Shown: one piece after another, positions 46,438 through 57,599 of the stretch
Layout of the letters: every line of letters starts with the position of its first letter
How positions within the stretch are numbered: position 1 is the first letter of the stretch
Source of the DNA: Acestrorhynchus altus
Taxonomy: Eukaryota > Chordata > Actinopteri > Characiformes > Acestrorhynchidae
DNA: 64,000 nucleotides
Reading direction: 5' to 3'
Assembly: GCA_034509495.1 (NCBI GenBank)
Contig: CM067514.1
Location: forward strand, 1,963,757-2,027,756
Notes under the pieces: model-generated
What the model saw: only the letters and a program-made list of their open reading frames with translations
Databases searched by the model: none
Told to the model about the DNA's origin: nothing
Made by a program: the position numbers and the translations under genes

Positions 46438-46856
46438 GGGATGACAAAAGTATTGGGACACCTGGTCCTTCACTGTTTCTTCAGAGTTCAAATTTATTAA
46501 GAAGAGTTTATCCTGATTTTGTCAGAGTAACTGTTTCTACTGTCCAGGGAAGACATGGAAGATTTGGAACATTGTTGTGAGTTTGTTGGATAATCACCAC
46601 CCACATCATTCCCATCTCCCCAACATTTCACAAAAGAACTGTATGGAGCTCCATCATTCCAGAGAACACAGTTCCACTGCTCCACAGCTCAATGCTGGGG
46701 GCTTTATACCCCTCTAGACCACGCCTGGCATCAGACATGGGGCTGATTATACGTGGTTCATGTTTATTGAACCAGAGAGTCCTATTCTATTGGCAGCAGT
46801 ACTTTCACAGGGAAATAGTTGTGTGCATTTGCACATCTGTGTCCAAGTAGCCACAA
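46438..46856 (+). mobile_element. M1 element, near full length
   Basis: It starts 'gacaaaagtattgggacacc' (46442-46461) and runs through 'ctgtccagggaagacatgg', 'tggagctccatcattccag' and 'gagtcctattctattggcag' to 'gcatttgcacatctgtgtcc' (46827-46846). It is broken off by the (AC)n run before its far end. This is the best forward copy for deriving a consensus. Confidence 0.8.

Positions 46857-46860
<4 letters not shown>

Positions 46861-46924
<64 letters not shown>
46861..46924. repeat. (AC)n microsatellite
   Basis: Pure AC run of 32 units, replacing the end of M1. Confidence 0.98.
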
Positions 46925-46926
<2 letters not shown>

Positions 46927-46929
46927 TAT

Positions 46930-48165
46930 ATATAGATCCAAAGCACTGTTCTATATGCACAGACTTGTTCTCCTACATGAGGAAAGCTGATGATGTCTTC
47001 ATGCTCGGTACCTTCTGACCCCACTGTCTCTTCCTGGAGGTCTGCTTATGTCCAACGATGTTGTGAAACACTTAGACGGGTCCCGGTGGAGGTCTTCTTC
47101 GTTCATGTTCACACAGAGACATGGTTTTACAGAGTTCCTTTTAAAACACTTCTCTTGTTATCAGTTTCTTACCAGTGTTCGACCTTCTGCCATGGAAAAA
47201 AAGCCCTGTATGGTATATTGTGGAATGAGATGTGGCCTTCCTTTCCTCAGTAAGTAGCAGTCTGATATATATATATTTGGGTGTATGAAACTGTTGATTT
47301 CTAGCTTTCTTGGACCTCTAGTCTGACATCATCAACATGGGTGATAGATGGGTGTCTACACTGACCCTGTTGTTATGGAGAACCAATTACAGCCTGGAGC
47401 TGCAATTGGTCACTACTCCTCAGAAGGTGTCAAGGTCCTGCTCAAAATGGTCAATCTGACCAGCTCAGATCTTCACCAACAAAGATAACAGATAGAGATC
47501 TGCCAAATCTGGGCCAATGTCAGCACTTTGCGGTTCAGATTTGGGGACATCGCTATTGCTATCTGGTTTCACTCTACGTTTAATGGCTAATGGTATCACT
47601 GTTTATGATGGTATGTGTCAGGTTAGTGAGCTGAGCTGACAGAGACTACGGAAGCGCAGGTAAACGCTGGGGCTGTGGACTTAATGAAGGATACTGACCC
47701 AAAATAAACACGACCAAACAAAACAGGATTTCACACGACTGAAAACAAAGCCAACTACAAACTAACAAACCGACTAGATACACACATCAATAGAGACAAA
47801 ACAAGCTAACAAGAAACAAGAGCATAGACAAGATGAGAAGTCAACAATAGGACATGGAGACAAACACAGACAATTATGGACAATAGGACTGACCAGGACG
47901 GACTGAAACAGAAGGTCTTAAACACAAAGAAGACAATGGACACACCTGGAGCGGGATAATGACTGGACAGGTTACAAATCAGACACAGTTGGGAATGGGC
48001 AGAGACATGTGCTCAGAAGCACTGGGAAATAAACAAAAACAAGGATGAGACAGGAAGACAGGAGATGAACAGGACAGATACGCGACAATATGAAACGATC
48101 ATCAATGTGTGATAAATTATCGGTGAGTATCCAGCCCGAAAAATAGCTCAAATTCCCTCGTTTCC
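46930..48165. other. Gene-free stretch
   Basis: No gene supported. The 47640-48080 part is purine-rich with many 'gaca/aacaa' words and resembles the flank of some fish transposable element, but I cannot name it. Confidence 0.35.
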
Positions 48166-48167
48166 AA

Positions 48168-48238
48168 GTGAATTAAATCCCAGTTTAAATCCCAAAGGAG
48201 CTTCCAGCATGTTTACTGCTCTGTCCATGAACATGATC
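48168..48238 (+). mobile_element. Left arm of the 52-bp-core element (copy A7)
   Basis: 'gaattaaatcccagtttaaa' (48171-48190) and 'ggagcttccagcatgtttac' then the array. It gives the clearest outer edge of the left arm. Confidence 0.8.
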
Positions 48239-48765
48239 AACCCGCGATACAGACTCTGACTGATCAGAGAGAGTGGGGGTGGGGCTGATGATCAACCCGG
48301 GCATACAGACTCTTGACTGATCCGAGAGAGGGCGGGCTGATGATCAACTCTGTATACAGACTCTGACTGATCAGAGAGGGGGCGGGCTGATGCTCAACCT
48401 GCATACAGAGACTCTAATTCGGATCAGAGAGAGGGGCGGGCTGATGATCAACTCCAGACAGACTCTGACTGATCAGAGAGGTTGCGGGCTGATGATCAAC
48501 CTGCATACAGACTCCTGACTGGATCTGGAGAGGGGGCGGGCTGATGATCAACCTGGCATACAGACTCTGGGACTGACCAGGAGAGAGGGGGCGGGGCTGA
48601 TGATCAACTCTGCATACAGACTCTGACCGATCAGAGAGGGGGCGGGCTGATGATCTCAACCTGCATACAGACTCTGACTGATCAGAGAGAGGGGGCGGGG
48701 CTGATGATCAACCTGCATACAGACTCTGACTGATCCGAGAGAGGGGCGGGGCTGATGATAAACTA
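48238..48765 (+). repeat. 52-bp minisatellite, copy A7 (about 10 units)
   Basis: About ten 52-bp units with numerous small indels in the first half and cleaner units in the second half (48655-48760). Confidence 0.95.
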
Positions 48766-49185
48766 AATATTGGATTACAAAGGATAATGATAGGGTTGTT
48801 TGCAAATTTCAGAATAAAAGTCCTGAGAGGGAATAATACTGAAACATACTAAAATAATAAAATAATATTTTCAACTATTGTCAAGTATTTTAAGCAACTT
48901 TTATTATAAATATCTTTGTTATTCTGATCATTAAAAATAATTAATCAACGCTGTTGTATTTTTTATCTTAAAAACACTCTGGATGATCAATTCCCAACAG
49001 GATTTCTAAAATATGAAGTGTTTTCATAAGCAGAATAACACAAAAAATTGTAAGCACAAGTACATATTTGATCAAAACATGGTCAAATTCATAGAAATAT
49101 TTAAATTCTGTTCATATTTCCATCTCAAATGAAGAGAAATATAAGTCTAAGATCTACTGAAAACCAGCATGACTGCTCTGGGTAA
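48765..49185 (+). mobile_element. Right arm of the 52-bp-core element (copy A7)
   Basis: 'caaatttcagaataaaagtc' (48802-48821), 'aaaaacactctggatgatca' (48970-48989), 'ggtcaaattcatagaaatat' and 'tctaagatctactgaaaacc' are in the usual order. With the left arm and array this is a complete copy of about 1 kb. Confidence 0.78.
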
Positions 49186-49249
49186 GAGCATCAGGAAAAC
49201 CTCAGATATGGCCAAAACCTAGTCATATCTAACCCTTCCACACCCTACT

Positions 49250-49535
49250 GACCAGCCATAACATTAAAACCACTGACAGGTGCACTTAACACTGACTTCA
49301 ATGTCCTTACAATGGCACCTGTCAACAGGTGGGCTGTAGCTACCTGTCAGTCCACAAGTGAATAAGTTGAATTTGATGTGTTGAAGCAGGAAATATGGAC
49401 AAGCGTAAGAATCTGAGACAGTGTGACAAGAGGCAAACTGTGATGCTGTAGACGACTGGGTCAGAACATCTCCAAACATCAGGCAGATCTTGTGGGCTGT
49501 TCCCAGTATGCAGCACTCAGTACCTACCAGTTACT
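49250..49535 (+). mobile_element. Tc1-like lineage III 5' end
   Basis: It begins 'accagccataacattaaaac' (49250-49269), the inverted end of lineage III, then 'aatggcacctgtcaacaggt', 'acgactgggtcagaacatct' (49453-49472) and 'agtacctacc'. The start of the transposase is present with stops; the catalytic part is missing. Confidence 0.8.
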
Positions 49536-49744
49536 CTTCTTCACTGAGGCTGATGTTAGGATGGGAAAAAATAATCTGACAGCAAATTCTAGAGAGGAAA
49601 AACTTGCCAGATGCAAATGTTTCCTTTGATCATTCTAATTATTAAGCCCACATCAAATGTTAATTCTTACACATGTTTAGTACACATATTAATAAAACAG
49701 TAATTAAATCAAGAAAAAGCTTGTTTGATCAAAACCAGCGTGCC

Positions 49745-50580
49745 AAATCTTGAGCGAGAGACCGACACCCTCCTCTGTCTTTGTGCTACACCGAGACCCA
49801 GCTCTAATAATGAGCCTCTCCAAAACACTTGTTTACAGTATTGATTGGGGTTCGCGCTCTGCGAACAACTCCCTACTGTTAATATTCATCATCGTCCTTA
49901 ATTGGTTTGACGTCGCCACGCGAGCTCAGCCGGCGTGTGTGGCAGCTGGGCCCGGTCGTCTCGAAGTCTTTATTATTATGAAAGTACGCCTGCGTTCATT
50001 AAAGTTTCACGTTCCATTTTCATTAGGATGGATCTGATTCTGTAAATGAACGTGGCTGTGGAAAGATCCAGCCCCTGCCAGCTATCACAGGGGAACCACA
50101 AAGTCTGTATTAATTATCAGGAATATGGTCTGGATCGAAGATGTTAATTGCACTGATGGTCGGCTATGTGGGGAATTGCCGTGCATTTCATGCAGGGATA
50201 ATAAAAATGAATTTTTAAACAAAGAGATCTTAAAATAATATCTATTCTACAGAGAATATCCCACTTCAAAGGCTGAAGTCAGTGCTTTGAAATTTAGCTT
50301 TGTGGTCTGAGATGTTAAAGAGGAGCCTTGTGAATGTTTCAGTCAGTTCAAGTTTGTAGAGAAGCGGTGAAAAAAAAGAAAAGAAAAAGAAAACAAGAGT
50401 TAATTAACAGTTATTACAAGCCCTTTCAAATTTAATTTGACTTTCAAATATTAGCATTTATATATAAACTACGCTCCTGGCACCGGCAAACGAGCGCTCT
50501 CATAACAAGTTTAATTGGGCTCCATTGTGTATCTGTGTCACTGCCGAACATCCATCCACTCCATATAATTCAAGAATGAG
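49745..50580. other. Unique stretch, candidate conserved non-coding element
   Basis: Complex, non-repetitive DNA with 'gttaatattcatcatcgtcc' (49879-49898), 'ccttaattggtttgacgtcg', 'tctttattattatgaaag' and 'gcgttcattaaagtttc'. A TGACGT CRE half site lies at 49907-49912. No coding signal. It has the texture of vertebrate conserved elements near developmental genes. Confidence 0.35.
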
Positions 50581-50667
50581 CTGACGAGCCTTGTGTTATA
50601 TTAATGAGTAATAGATGTAATCTGTGTTGTATTGTTTGCATCATCTATAAAAATGTGCAGCATGGAC

Positions 50668-50885
50668 TCAGAGCCGCTCAGTGGTCTAATGATCGCAGTT
50701 TCGAATCCCAGGTCACGCTGCTCGTCACCGGCAGCCGGAGTCTGAGAGAGTAGAATTGGCCGTGCTCCCTCCGGGTGGGTAGATGGCGCTCTCTCCACAC
50801 ATTACACTCACAGCCACTGTAATGGAGCTGGGGACCTGGCGTTTTTCTCTGAGTGCATTGATGCAGATGGTGGTTGACTTCACAT
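50668..50885 (+). mobile_element. tRNA-derived SINE S2, copy 2
   Basis: 'gccgctcagtggtctaatga' (50673-50692) is the A-box region and 'agtttcgaatccc' (50697-50709) the B box. The body has 'gggtgggtagatggcgctct' (50774-50793) and 'ggagctggggacctggcg'. It is better preserved than the 25.9-kb copy. Confidence 0.8.
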
Positions 50886-50919
50886 GGATCAGAGAAGGAA
50901 AGTGCTCGTTCTCACCCTC

Positions 50920-50942
50920 AGCCATAACATTAAAACCAAAAA
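50920..50942 (+). mobile_element. Tc1-like lineage III terminal fragment
   Basis: 'agccataacattaaaacca' is the inverted end of lineage III; the matching end is at 52040-52065, so the DNA between may be a heavily decayed and invaded copy. Confidence 0.5.
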
Positions 50943-51429
50943 ATTGGTAATTTTGAGTAATTGATTGGTTGGATTCTTATAAGCAAATAAAATTGGAGTT
51001 GGGGTAGACATATGTTGACATGGTGTCAGATATTATAGAAATACCTAAACTCAGTCAGGCTGTGATGATTGGTTGATTTATGGGAAAACTACCCAGCAAT
51101 GGTTAATTCTGGACCTCTGATTTTCCAGAAAATCCAAAAATATCCTCTATATTAGATAAAACAGAAGGTTAGTTTTTTCAAATGCCCCATTATGTCTCAG
51201 TAGTGTTTGTCTCGTAGGATTGGGATTGGACAGCAAAATACATTTGTATTATTTGGTTGGCAGTGGAAACCCCACGGGCACAGTTAGGTTGATACCACGG
51301 TAACCCTTGTGTTGTATTCAGGGTCAAAAATGATGTTCATGCTTCAATTTAAACTGTGTACAACCAAGGTTTAGATTGTCTACAGATCATCTGTGACCCT
51401 CAAGACAAGGAGAGCAAACGATGACGGCT

Positions 51430-51640
51430 TTCCTGGAAATCGGCTGACCGCTTTCGCGTGATTGTGTCCACTGGAAGCTCTTGAAGTAGGTGAGTTGGAG
51501 GCAGGACATTTTGGCAAGAACCAAACTGTGAAGGCTAGATGATCTCACAACTTACGGAAGTTACAGGAAAGGATCTGCTGCTAATACTGGTCTTGGTGCT
51601 AGATTCCACAGGACTCTTCAGAGTTCAGGAGTCCACAGAT
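51430..51640 (+). pseudogene. Tc1-like lineage III inner fragments
   Basis: 'ttggcaagaaccaaactgtg' (51511-51530), 'acaggaaaggatctgctgct' (51564-51583) and 'gattccacaggactcttcag' are pieces from the start and the end of the transposase region set side by side, so the core is lost. Confidence 0.55.
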
Positions 51641-51824
51641 GCATTTCAAAGCCGACAGCTGAGGTAGGCAGCATTTTTTGGCTGCAACGTCACAGAAGGC
51701 TGTTCTAAAGTGAAGAATCCGTAGCCTACCTACAGTGTGATTTAGACCAGAGTGAATTTGAGACCTTACAGTTCTCAGAGGATGGGCCAGTGTCCTCTTA
51801 TCCATAATGTATGACCAGTTTGAC

Positions 51825-52035
51825 CAGAGGAGCAGGGGTCCCCCCCTTGTAAGCCTGGTTCTTCGGTAAGCAAGGTTCCTTACTCCAACCCTAAGGGAGC
51901 TTCTTCGTCACCCTTTGGCTCACTCATCTGTTTAGTCTTTATTCTTTATTTTTCACGTGTTATTTTGATTTCTATAAAGCTGCTTCATGACATCAGATGT
52001 AAAACGTGCAATACAAATAAATTAGGTTGATTTGA
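51825..52035 (+). mobile_element. Retrotransposon 3'-end-like fragment
   Basis: 'tcccccccttgtaagcctgg' (51838-51857), 'ttcggtaagcaaggttcctt' and 'tttctataaagctgcttcat' (51969-51988), then 'aatacaaataaatta', resemble the 3' end common to some fish LINEs and SINEs. Sited inside the lineage III remnants. Confidence 0.45.
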
Positions 52036-52068
52036 TAGGCAGGTGGTTTTAATGTTATGGCTGATCCA
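52036..52068 (+). mobile_element. Tc1-like lineage III 3' end
   Basis: 'ggcaggtggttttaatgtta' (52038-52057) then TGGCTGATCC is the far inverted end of lineage III. Confidence 0.8.
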
Positions 52069-52069
52069 A

Positions 52070-53110
52070 GTAGAAGCTCCTCAGCAGCAGAATAATAAAC
52101 AGCGCAGCGATCTTGTCCACTCGTAATTAAAGGGAATATTTTAATGACTTTCTGAGGGACTCCAGTACGATTTTCTTCGCTTTTATTTTAAGACGGGCTC
52201 ACTTTCGTCCGCAGACAAAAAGACGAGCAGCTTTATGAGTGCTTATACAAAATGACGGCTTTTAATGAGACGATTAATTATTCAACATTGTTTAGCTCAT
52301 GTGTTGAAGTAATTATCCTTTCTGAAACTGAAGTCGCATCACTCACTTCCACGCTGTCAGACGCCGACTTCAACCATCGCCTTTGTACGCCTGTGTTAAA
52401 GCGTTCAAATTGTCTGCATAAGTCAAAGTCCCCCTCGCTCCCTTCCCCATTTCTCGCCCCCTCGAGTAGGGTAGGGTAACCCCCTTTCCATCCCACCCGT
52501 CAGCCCTGATTTTGCCTGATGTCGCTGATCAAACGCACCTGCCAAGCCCTGCCAACATTCCACTGCATGTTTGCTAATTATCTTCAAAGCCTCGCAGACT
52601 TTGCGCCTAATGGAGGGGATTAAATTTTACTTAAGAGCAGGGGATGGGTTTAGTTGTACATTACAATGCTATTTATTTACGCCTTTCTTGGGCGGGGACC
52701 TCAAGAGAGCCGGTGCATCATAAATTATGGAGGCCAATTTGAAAACTTCTCATTTTCACTTGGTCCCAGTAAGCAGGCTTGTCTCCGTAGGTTGCGCTTT
52801 TTGCGAGGCTGAACCTCATCGCAGTTAGAAAGTGCGTGGTATTGTTTTGTTCTCGTACAGCTACGGAGTACAATCCTCCTGATTTGCATGCGAATTAATA
52901 GTGCATTATCATCTAAAGTCAGCGCAGTACCAGCAGAGAACAAAGCGAAAACAAGAAAGCAGACCCTTCATCATTTCCTCGTAGACATCATTAGACAAAA
53001 GTGCTTTAATTGTGTACTTATGGGGGACGTTAGCTTTACAAATTGCCAATTACTCTCTAATAACCCACACGGCATGAGAGAAGAATGCTCAAAGAATACT
53101 TCTCAATCCT
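52070..53110. other. Unique stretch, strongest candidate conserved non-coding element
   Basis: About 1 kb of complex DNA with 'gagacgattaattattcaac' (52266-52285), 'tgctaattatcttcaaagcc' (52571-52590), 'cgcctaatggaggggattaa', an octamer ATTTGCAT (52882-52889) next to 'cgaattaatagtgcattatc', and 'caattactctctaataaccc'. No long open frame, no tandem repeat, no transposon text. Many homeodomain and POU-like words suggest an enhancer. Confidence 0.4.
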
Positions 53111-53790
53111 AGGCGTGCTGGTCTCTGTGGCGGAACCCTGAAGAATTACTGTAGTTTAAAGGCCTGTCGAGAGTCTCTTGTCCAGGAACCCCATGTCTCC
53201 TTGTTACAAAGACAGAGAATCTACATTCCTTCTTCCTGTTTTCCCAGCTTTCTTTCCACCTAAAGAGAGGATGAGACTGGTGGGGTTGTGTGAATATTAA
53301 AGGCCTAGCAGCAGGAGGTGACGGGCTCTTTCCTCCCTCTTCACACCCCGAGTCTTGCACAGCTATAATTATTTAATCGGACTGTTTCTCTGCCTCCCTC
53401 AGAGGTCTTGAGCAGTGTGCGCCTTTCACACTCTCTCTCCAGACGACCAGCGTTCTACTGCTACAGAACTTCACAGATGTGAGAAGCGATGACCAGCTGG
53501 CAGCGGCACAAAAAGACTTTGCAGGGACAGTCTGGAACAATGCCCGTGAGGCTGACATCTAGTGGGATATGTCTTCTTCAAACAGCAGCAGACTGGCCAG
53601 ACTAGGAAGTTTAGGAATTTCCTGGTGGGACAGTCTTGTGAGGGCCAGTTGTTTTTCCCAACCCCATCATTATATAGCACTTCAGTAATGGATGCCACGC
53701 AGGCTTCTCAAGGGCCAGCAGCCCAGGTACTGCTTTATGCAGGGAATGGGCATGCATAGGCATCATTGAGACGAAGGGAATTTGGTTTGT
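53110..53790. other. Gene-free stretch
   Basis: Unique DNA; frames here are short and unknown. The end of a lineage I Tc1-like copy may start near 53790. Confidence 0.3.
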
Positions 53791-54130
53791 TTTGTCCAAT
53801 TGAAAGGGACGCTTATTTTGTAAAATGGGAGGTGGTTGTCACACACCTTTTCCTGGCATTGGCCACGCACACTGCCTGGCCACTGGCAGGGGCATGTTTT
53901 GCATTCTGAGACTTTCCCAGCCAGCATGATCCACCTAAGCAGTGGCCCTGTGTAACGTCCCATTCGGAGCTTTCTCCATTCCCAGGAGAGCTCCACATTC
54001 CCTTCCTAGTTGTGCCAAAACTCCAGACATTTCCAATCAGGGATAGGTCTGGAGATGAGACCGACCACGGCATAGTATCCAGACCTTCTGGACATGTAAG
54101 GCATGATCACATGACCAAAGTGCCTCCATA
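53790..54130 (-). pseudogene. Tc1-like lineage I fragment
   Basis: On the minus strand, PWSVSSPDLSLIGNVW is the C-terminal DDE motif region (family pattern SPDLNPIEN-W), with Gly in place of the catalytic Glu (encoded near 54030-54040). 'gagaccgaccacggcatagt' (54057-54076) matches 7.0 and 59.1 kb. The break that follows jumps to 'gaccttctggacatgtaagg', showing an internal deletion. Confidence 0.75.
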
Positions 54131-54885
54131 CAAGCATTTGTTAATTGTGACCATGAACAAAAATTAACATTTTGTTGGGCTCTAGTTTTGATTAGTACTG
54201 TACTAAGTACTGACTATTATGCTACACACTACAAATGCCAGACCCTCATTATGTGGGTTCTTTGCTCAATAATTTAACTGGGAGATGAAAACACAAAGCT
54301 CCAAAGTTTTGATGGAATAGGACATATGCCTTCACCCATTTTAGAGCTGTCAGCAGAATGGGTACGCTCAAAATGCATGCAGGTCATACTTGGCTTACAT
54401 TATAGTAAGCAATGAAAAAGAGAGGAATTTCACTTTAATCTCCTCCAAAGACACAAAAAGGGGTAAAAAAAACAAAACTCTGGGAATCAAAAAAGCATTC
54501 TGAATACCTGAGGTCACACTTTCCTCTCTAATGCTTTTTCACAATTGCTGGTGTTTCCTGGCCCTAAACTCAGAAGACCGCTGAAGTTCAGCTCTAGTAG
54601 GGTCATTTCCTGTGTGGACTAAAATTGATTCTTCAAAGCTAAGATTGATTCTGCACCTGTAATTACATATGTGAACACATTTATCAGAATCAATCCGGAG
54701 AAAGACCTATTTTAGACCTAATGGATTCCCACTGCTTCGTAAAGAAAACACCTGGAAAACTCCGACCTGCCAACAGTCGTAGGATATCAGTATGTAAATT
54801 GATTATGAAGTGGCGTTGTCTCGTGATGGCAAATGTGGGGCATAACAATTTGCAGGTCATTTGAAGGTGAAATTAGAGTCTATAT
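54130..54885. other. Gene-free stretch
   Basis: Unique DNA, no recognised feature. Confidence 0.35.
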
Positions 54886-54889
54886 AAGT

Positions 54890-55930
54890 ATTTTCAATCA
54901 ACGGGAGAGACGTGTGAGTGGACAGACGTATCTGTCAAATCTGATTTTCACAACACGTTTGTGTAAGTATATCATGGAGAACAAAGGAGATTTCTGAGGA
55001 GCAGCTTATCAGGCTGGAGAATGTTACAAAACCATCTACAAATGGAGATCATTATAACCCTCTCCAGGAGTGCTCCACCAACAAAGATCACACCGAGAGC
55101 TAGGTGTGTAACAGTCCACCAGCTCATAAAGGAACCCAATGAAACTTCTAAGCAACTGAAGGCCTTTCTCACAGTTCATTGGCTGGTGTTAATGTTCATG
55201 AGTCCACCATCAGGAGAACACTGAACAACACTGGTGAGCATGGCAGGGTTGCAAGGAGAAGCTGCTGCTCTCCAAAAAGAATATTGCTGCCTGCAGTTTG
55301 ATAAAGATCATATGTAACCATTTTGTGGACAGATGAGACCAAAACAGATACTTTGGTTGAAATGAGAAGTTTTATGATTGGAGAAAGAAAAACACTGCAT
55401 TCCAGTATAAAAATCGAATCCCATCTGGAGGTAGTATCGTGATTTGGGCCAGTTATGCTGTATGTGGACTGGAGTGGCATGTCATCGTTGATGGAACAGT
55501 GAAATATGAATTGTACCAGCACATTCTAAAGGAAAATGTCAGGACATCTAACCATGAGCTGAATCTCAAGAGAATGTGGGTCATGCGGAAAGACAACAAC
55601 CCTCAGCACACAAGTCGTCACTGTTTAATGAAGAATAATGAAGAATAAAGAAGTTAAGGTTTTCGAACCAGTCAAATCTTAATCCAGTAGAAATGCTGTG
55701 GAAAGACCTGAAGCAGCAGTTCATTGGAAGAAACCCACCAACATAACAGAGCTGAAGCTGGTTTGTTCAGAGGAATGGACTCAAATTAGTGCAGGACTGA
55801 TCAACAGTTACTGGAAACGGAGCCAAACCAGATCCTGCAAGCAAAGGCCGTCACGTGTACGTAATATCTCTTATGTAGAGAGTCAAATCTACAAAACTCT
55901 AAGAGACCAACCGGCTAAAGAATATTAATG
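54890..55930 (+). pseudogene. Tc1-like transposon relic, lineage V
   Basis: Plus-strand frames give a helix-turn-helix part (54960-55090), a FVDR.DQ-like first Asp region near 55325 ('tgtggacagatgagaccaaa'), GGSIVIWASYAV (55429-55464), and KDNNPQHTSRHCL (55590-55628) with the second Asp. Then 'ctgtggaaagacctgaagca' (55693-55712) resembles the region after the last acidic residue. Several frameshifts and stops break it. Confidence 0.75.
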
Positions 55931-56635
55931 ACTAAAGATACTTGATAGATTGGTCTTGGTGTGAAAAACAGGTCTTGTTTCGGTAGTAAAACCTATAAAA
56001 ATCTTACAGCGCAGTTGATCTGATCTCGTGTAAATGAAGGATGTGGCACATTTGGATGCTACTCCCTGTGGCAGACTGAGGTTTGTGTCCTTGTATAACA
56101 TGATTCGACTGTAAGTAGAAACTATCATCACTGAACCTCAATAACTGCATTACTCTAAACAGTATATTTAATCTAGTCCTCAAGGTTTAGGGGGTTGTGT
56201 TCAACCGCTGTTCAAACAGTAGCTTACACTCGTGTTCTATCAAATATTATAAAACCACAGCTGTCACATTAGCTGACCCTGAATCCCAAACAGGACTAAT
56301 GACGCCACTGGCCAGAAATGATATTAAGAGCTAAACGGTTTGTAAACGGACCCTACATACAGTGGACTCCAAAAGCCCACTTGTGAGACCACAGGCTTCT
56401 CATCTGCATTCTTTTCTAATTGAATACAAAGTTTTTTCATTACAAATTAAATCTTCTGATGGGTAGATCAGATCCACCTGAGAGTCGCCTGAACACACAC
56501 TTCAAAGAAAGACATGAAAAATCCTGTTTGTACAATATGAACAGCGACCTGTTCGTGACGGAACAACAGGACGTCGAATATTTAGGTTTTTTTTCCAAAC
56601 ATTATAAAATTTCTGAAATTAAGGGGATTAAAAGG
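55930..56635. other. Gene-free stretch
   Basis: Unique DNA without a recognised feature. Confidence 0.35.
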
Positions 56636-56636
56636 A

Positions 56637-56875
56637 GAAGACGTTCTACTAGATTCTGGAGAATTGCTGGGAAGATTTGATTGCATTCCATGACAAGAGC
56701 ATTAGTGTGGTCAGGATATTGGATGATCAACTCCCCAACTCATCCCAGTAGTCCTGTATGGAGCTCCATCATTCCAGAGAACACTGTTCCACTGCTCCAC
56801 AGCTCAATGCTGTGGGGCTTCATACCCCTCTACCCCACACCTGGTATTAGACAGGGTGATTAGGCAGATGATAAA
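56637..56875 (+). mobile_element. M1 element, truncated
   Basis: 'cgttctactagattctggag' (56642-56661), 'gagctccatcattccagaga' (56760-56779) and 'ccactgctccacagctcaat' follow the M1 consensus as at 46.5 kb; both ends are missing. Confidence 0.75.
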
Positions 56876-57201
56876 ATAGGAGCTCTTCTGTGGAACTTCG
56901 GTAGTCAGTCATCAGAAATGGACTAACATCACTCAGTGTTCAAATGACTAATCACACAGTCGTTGCTCCACAGTTGGGGTGGTGTGTCGCTCCAAAGGCA
57001 GGACTGAAACATTCGCCACAAGGCCTCCGTACTCCAACCTGACTGGATCCCAAACAGAACCATTACTAAAGCAATTTCTTGAAATGATCATCTGCTTCCA
57101 TCAGTCCAATGATCACCGTCTCAAAGTCTGTGAACTAAAATATATTCAAACATGTCTTAGAAGCACACTAAGGGTACACCACCCAAAAGCAGCCTCTGGT
57201 A

Positions 57202-57483
57202 GGCCTTTTCCATCGAAAGAACCCAGTTCAGGCTTATAAGAACATATGTGATTACACCACTTTTAGTGGATCCAAGGATACATCACAGAATACGTGATGG
57301 GGTTGCACAGAGGGGTTGCAACAGAGGGGTTGCACAGGGTCAGTAAACAGAAGTAAGATGTTGGTAGCGCGTATAGATGACCTGGGATGACCTGGATCCT
57401 GCTGCAAACCAAATTTTCAGGTTCCAGAACCTATTTTTGTTGTTGGAAATGAGCCGAACGGTTCAAAACCTTTGGAAAAGGCC
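57202..57483. mobile_element. Short element with perfect 11-bp inverted ends
   Basis: The left end GGCCTTTTCCA (57202-57212) and the right end TGGAAAAGGCC (57473-57483) are exact inverted repeats. Next to them, GAAAGAACCCAG and GAACGGTTCAAAACC also show partial pairing. The 282-bp inside is non-coding and has a short 'ggggttgca(c/a)a' repetition at 57299-57335. No obvious 8-bp target duplication is seen. Probably a hAT-like non-autonomous element. Confidence 0.55.
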
Positions 57484-57599
57484 CTTGAGAGACATTTTAT
57501 AGAGCGGTGGTGGAAGTTCTTTGCACCCTCTTGAGCCAAAACCCATTGTTTAATCAGACCACACCTGCAATCTGCATATCTGACTCAGACACAACTGCA

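Noticed and set aside
46747..46990. Frames with poly-(Cys-Val) or poly-(Thr-His)
   Set aside because: They translate the (AC)n microsatellite.
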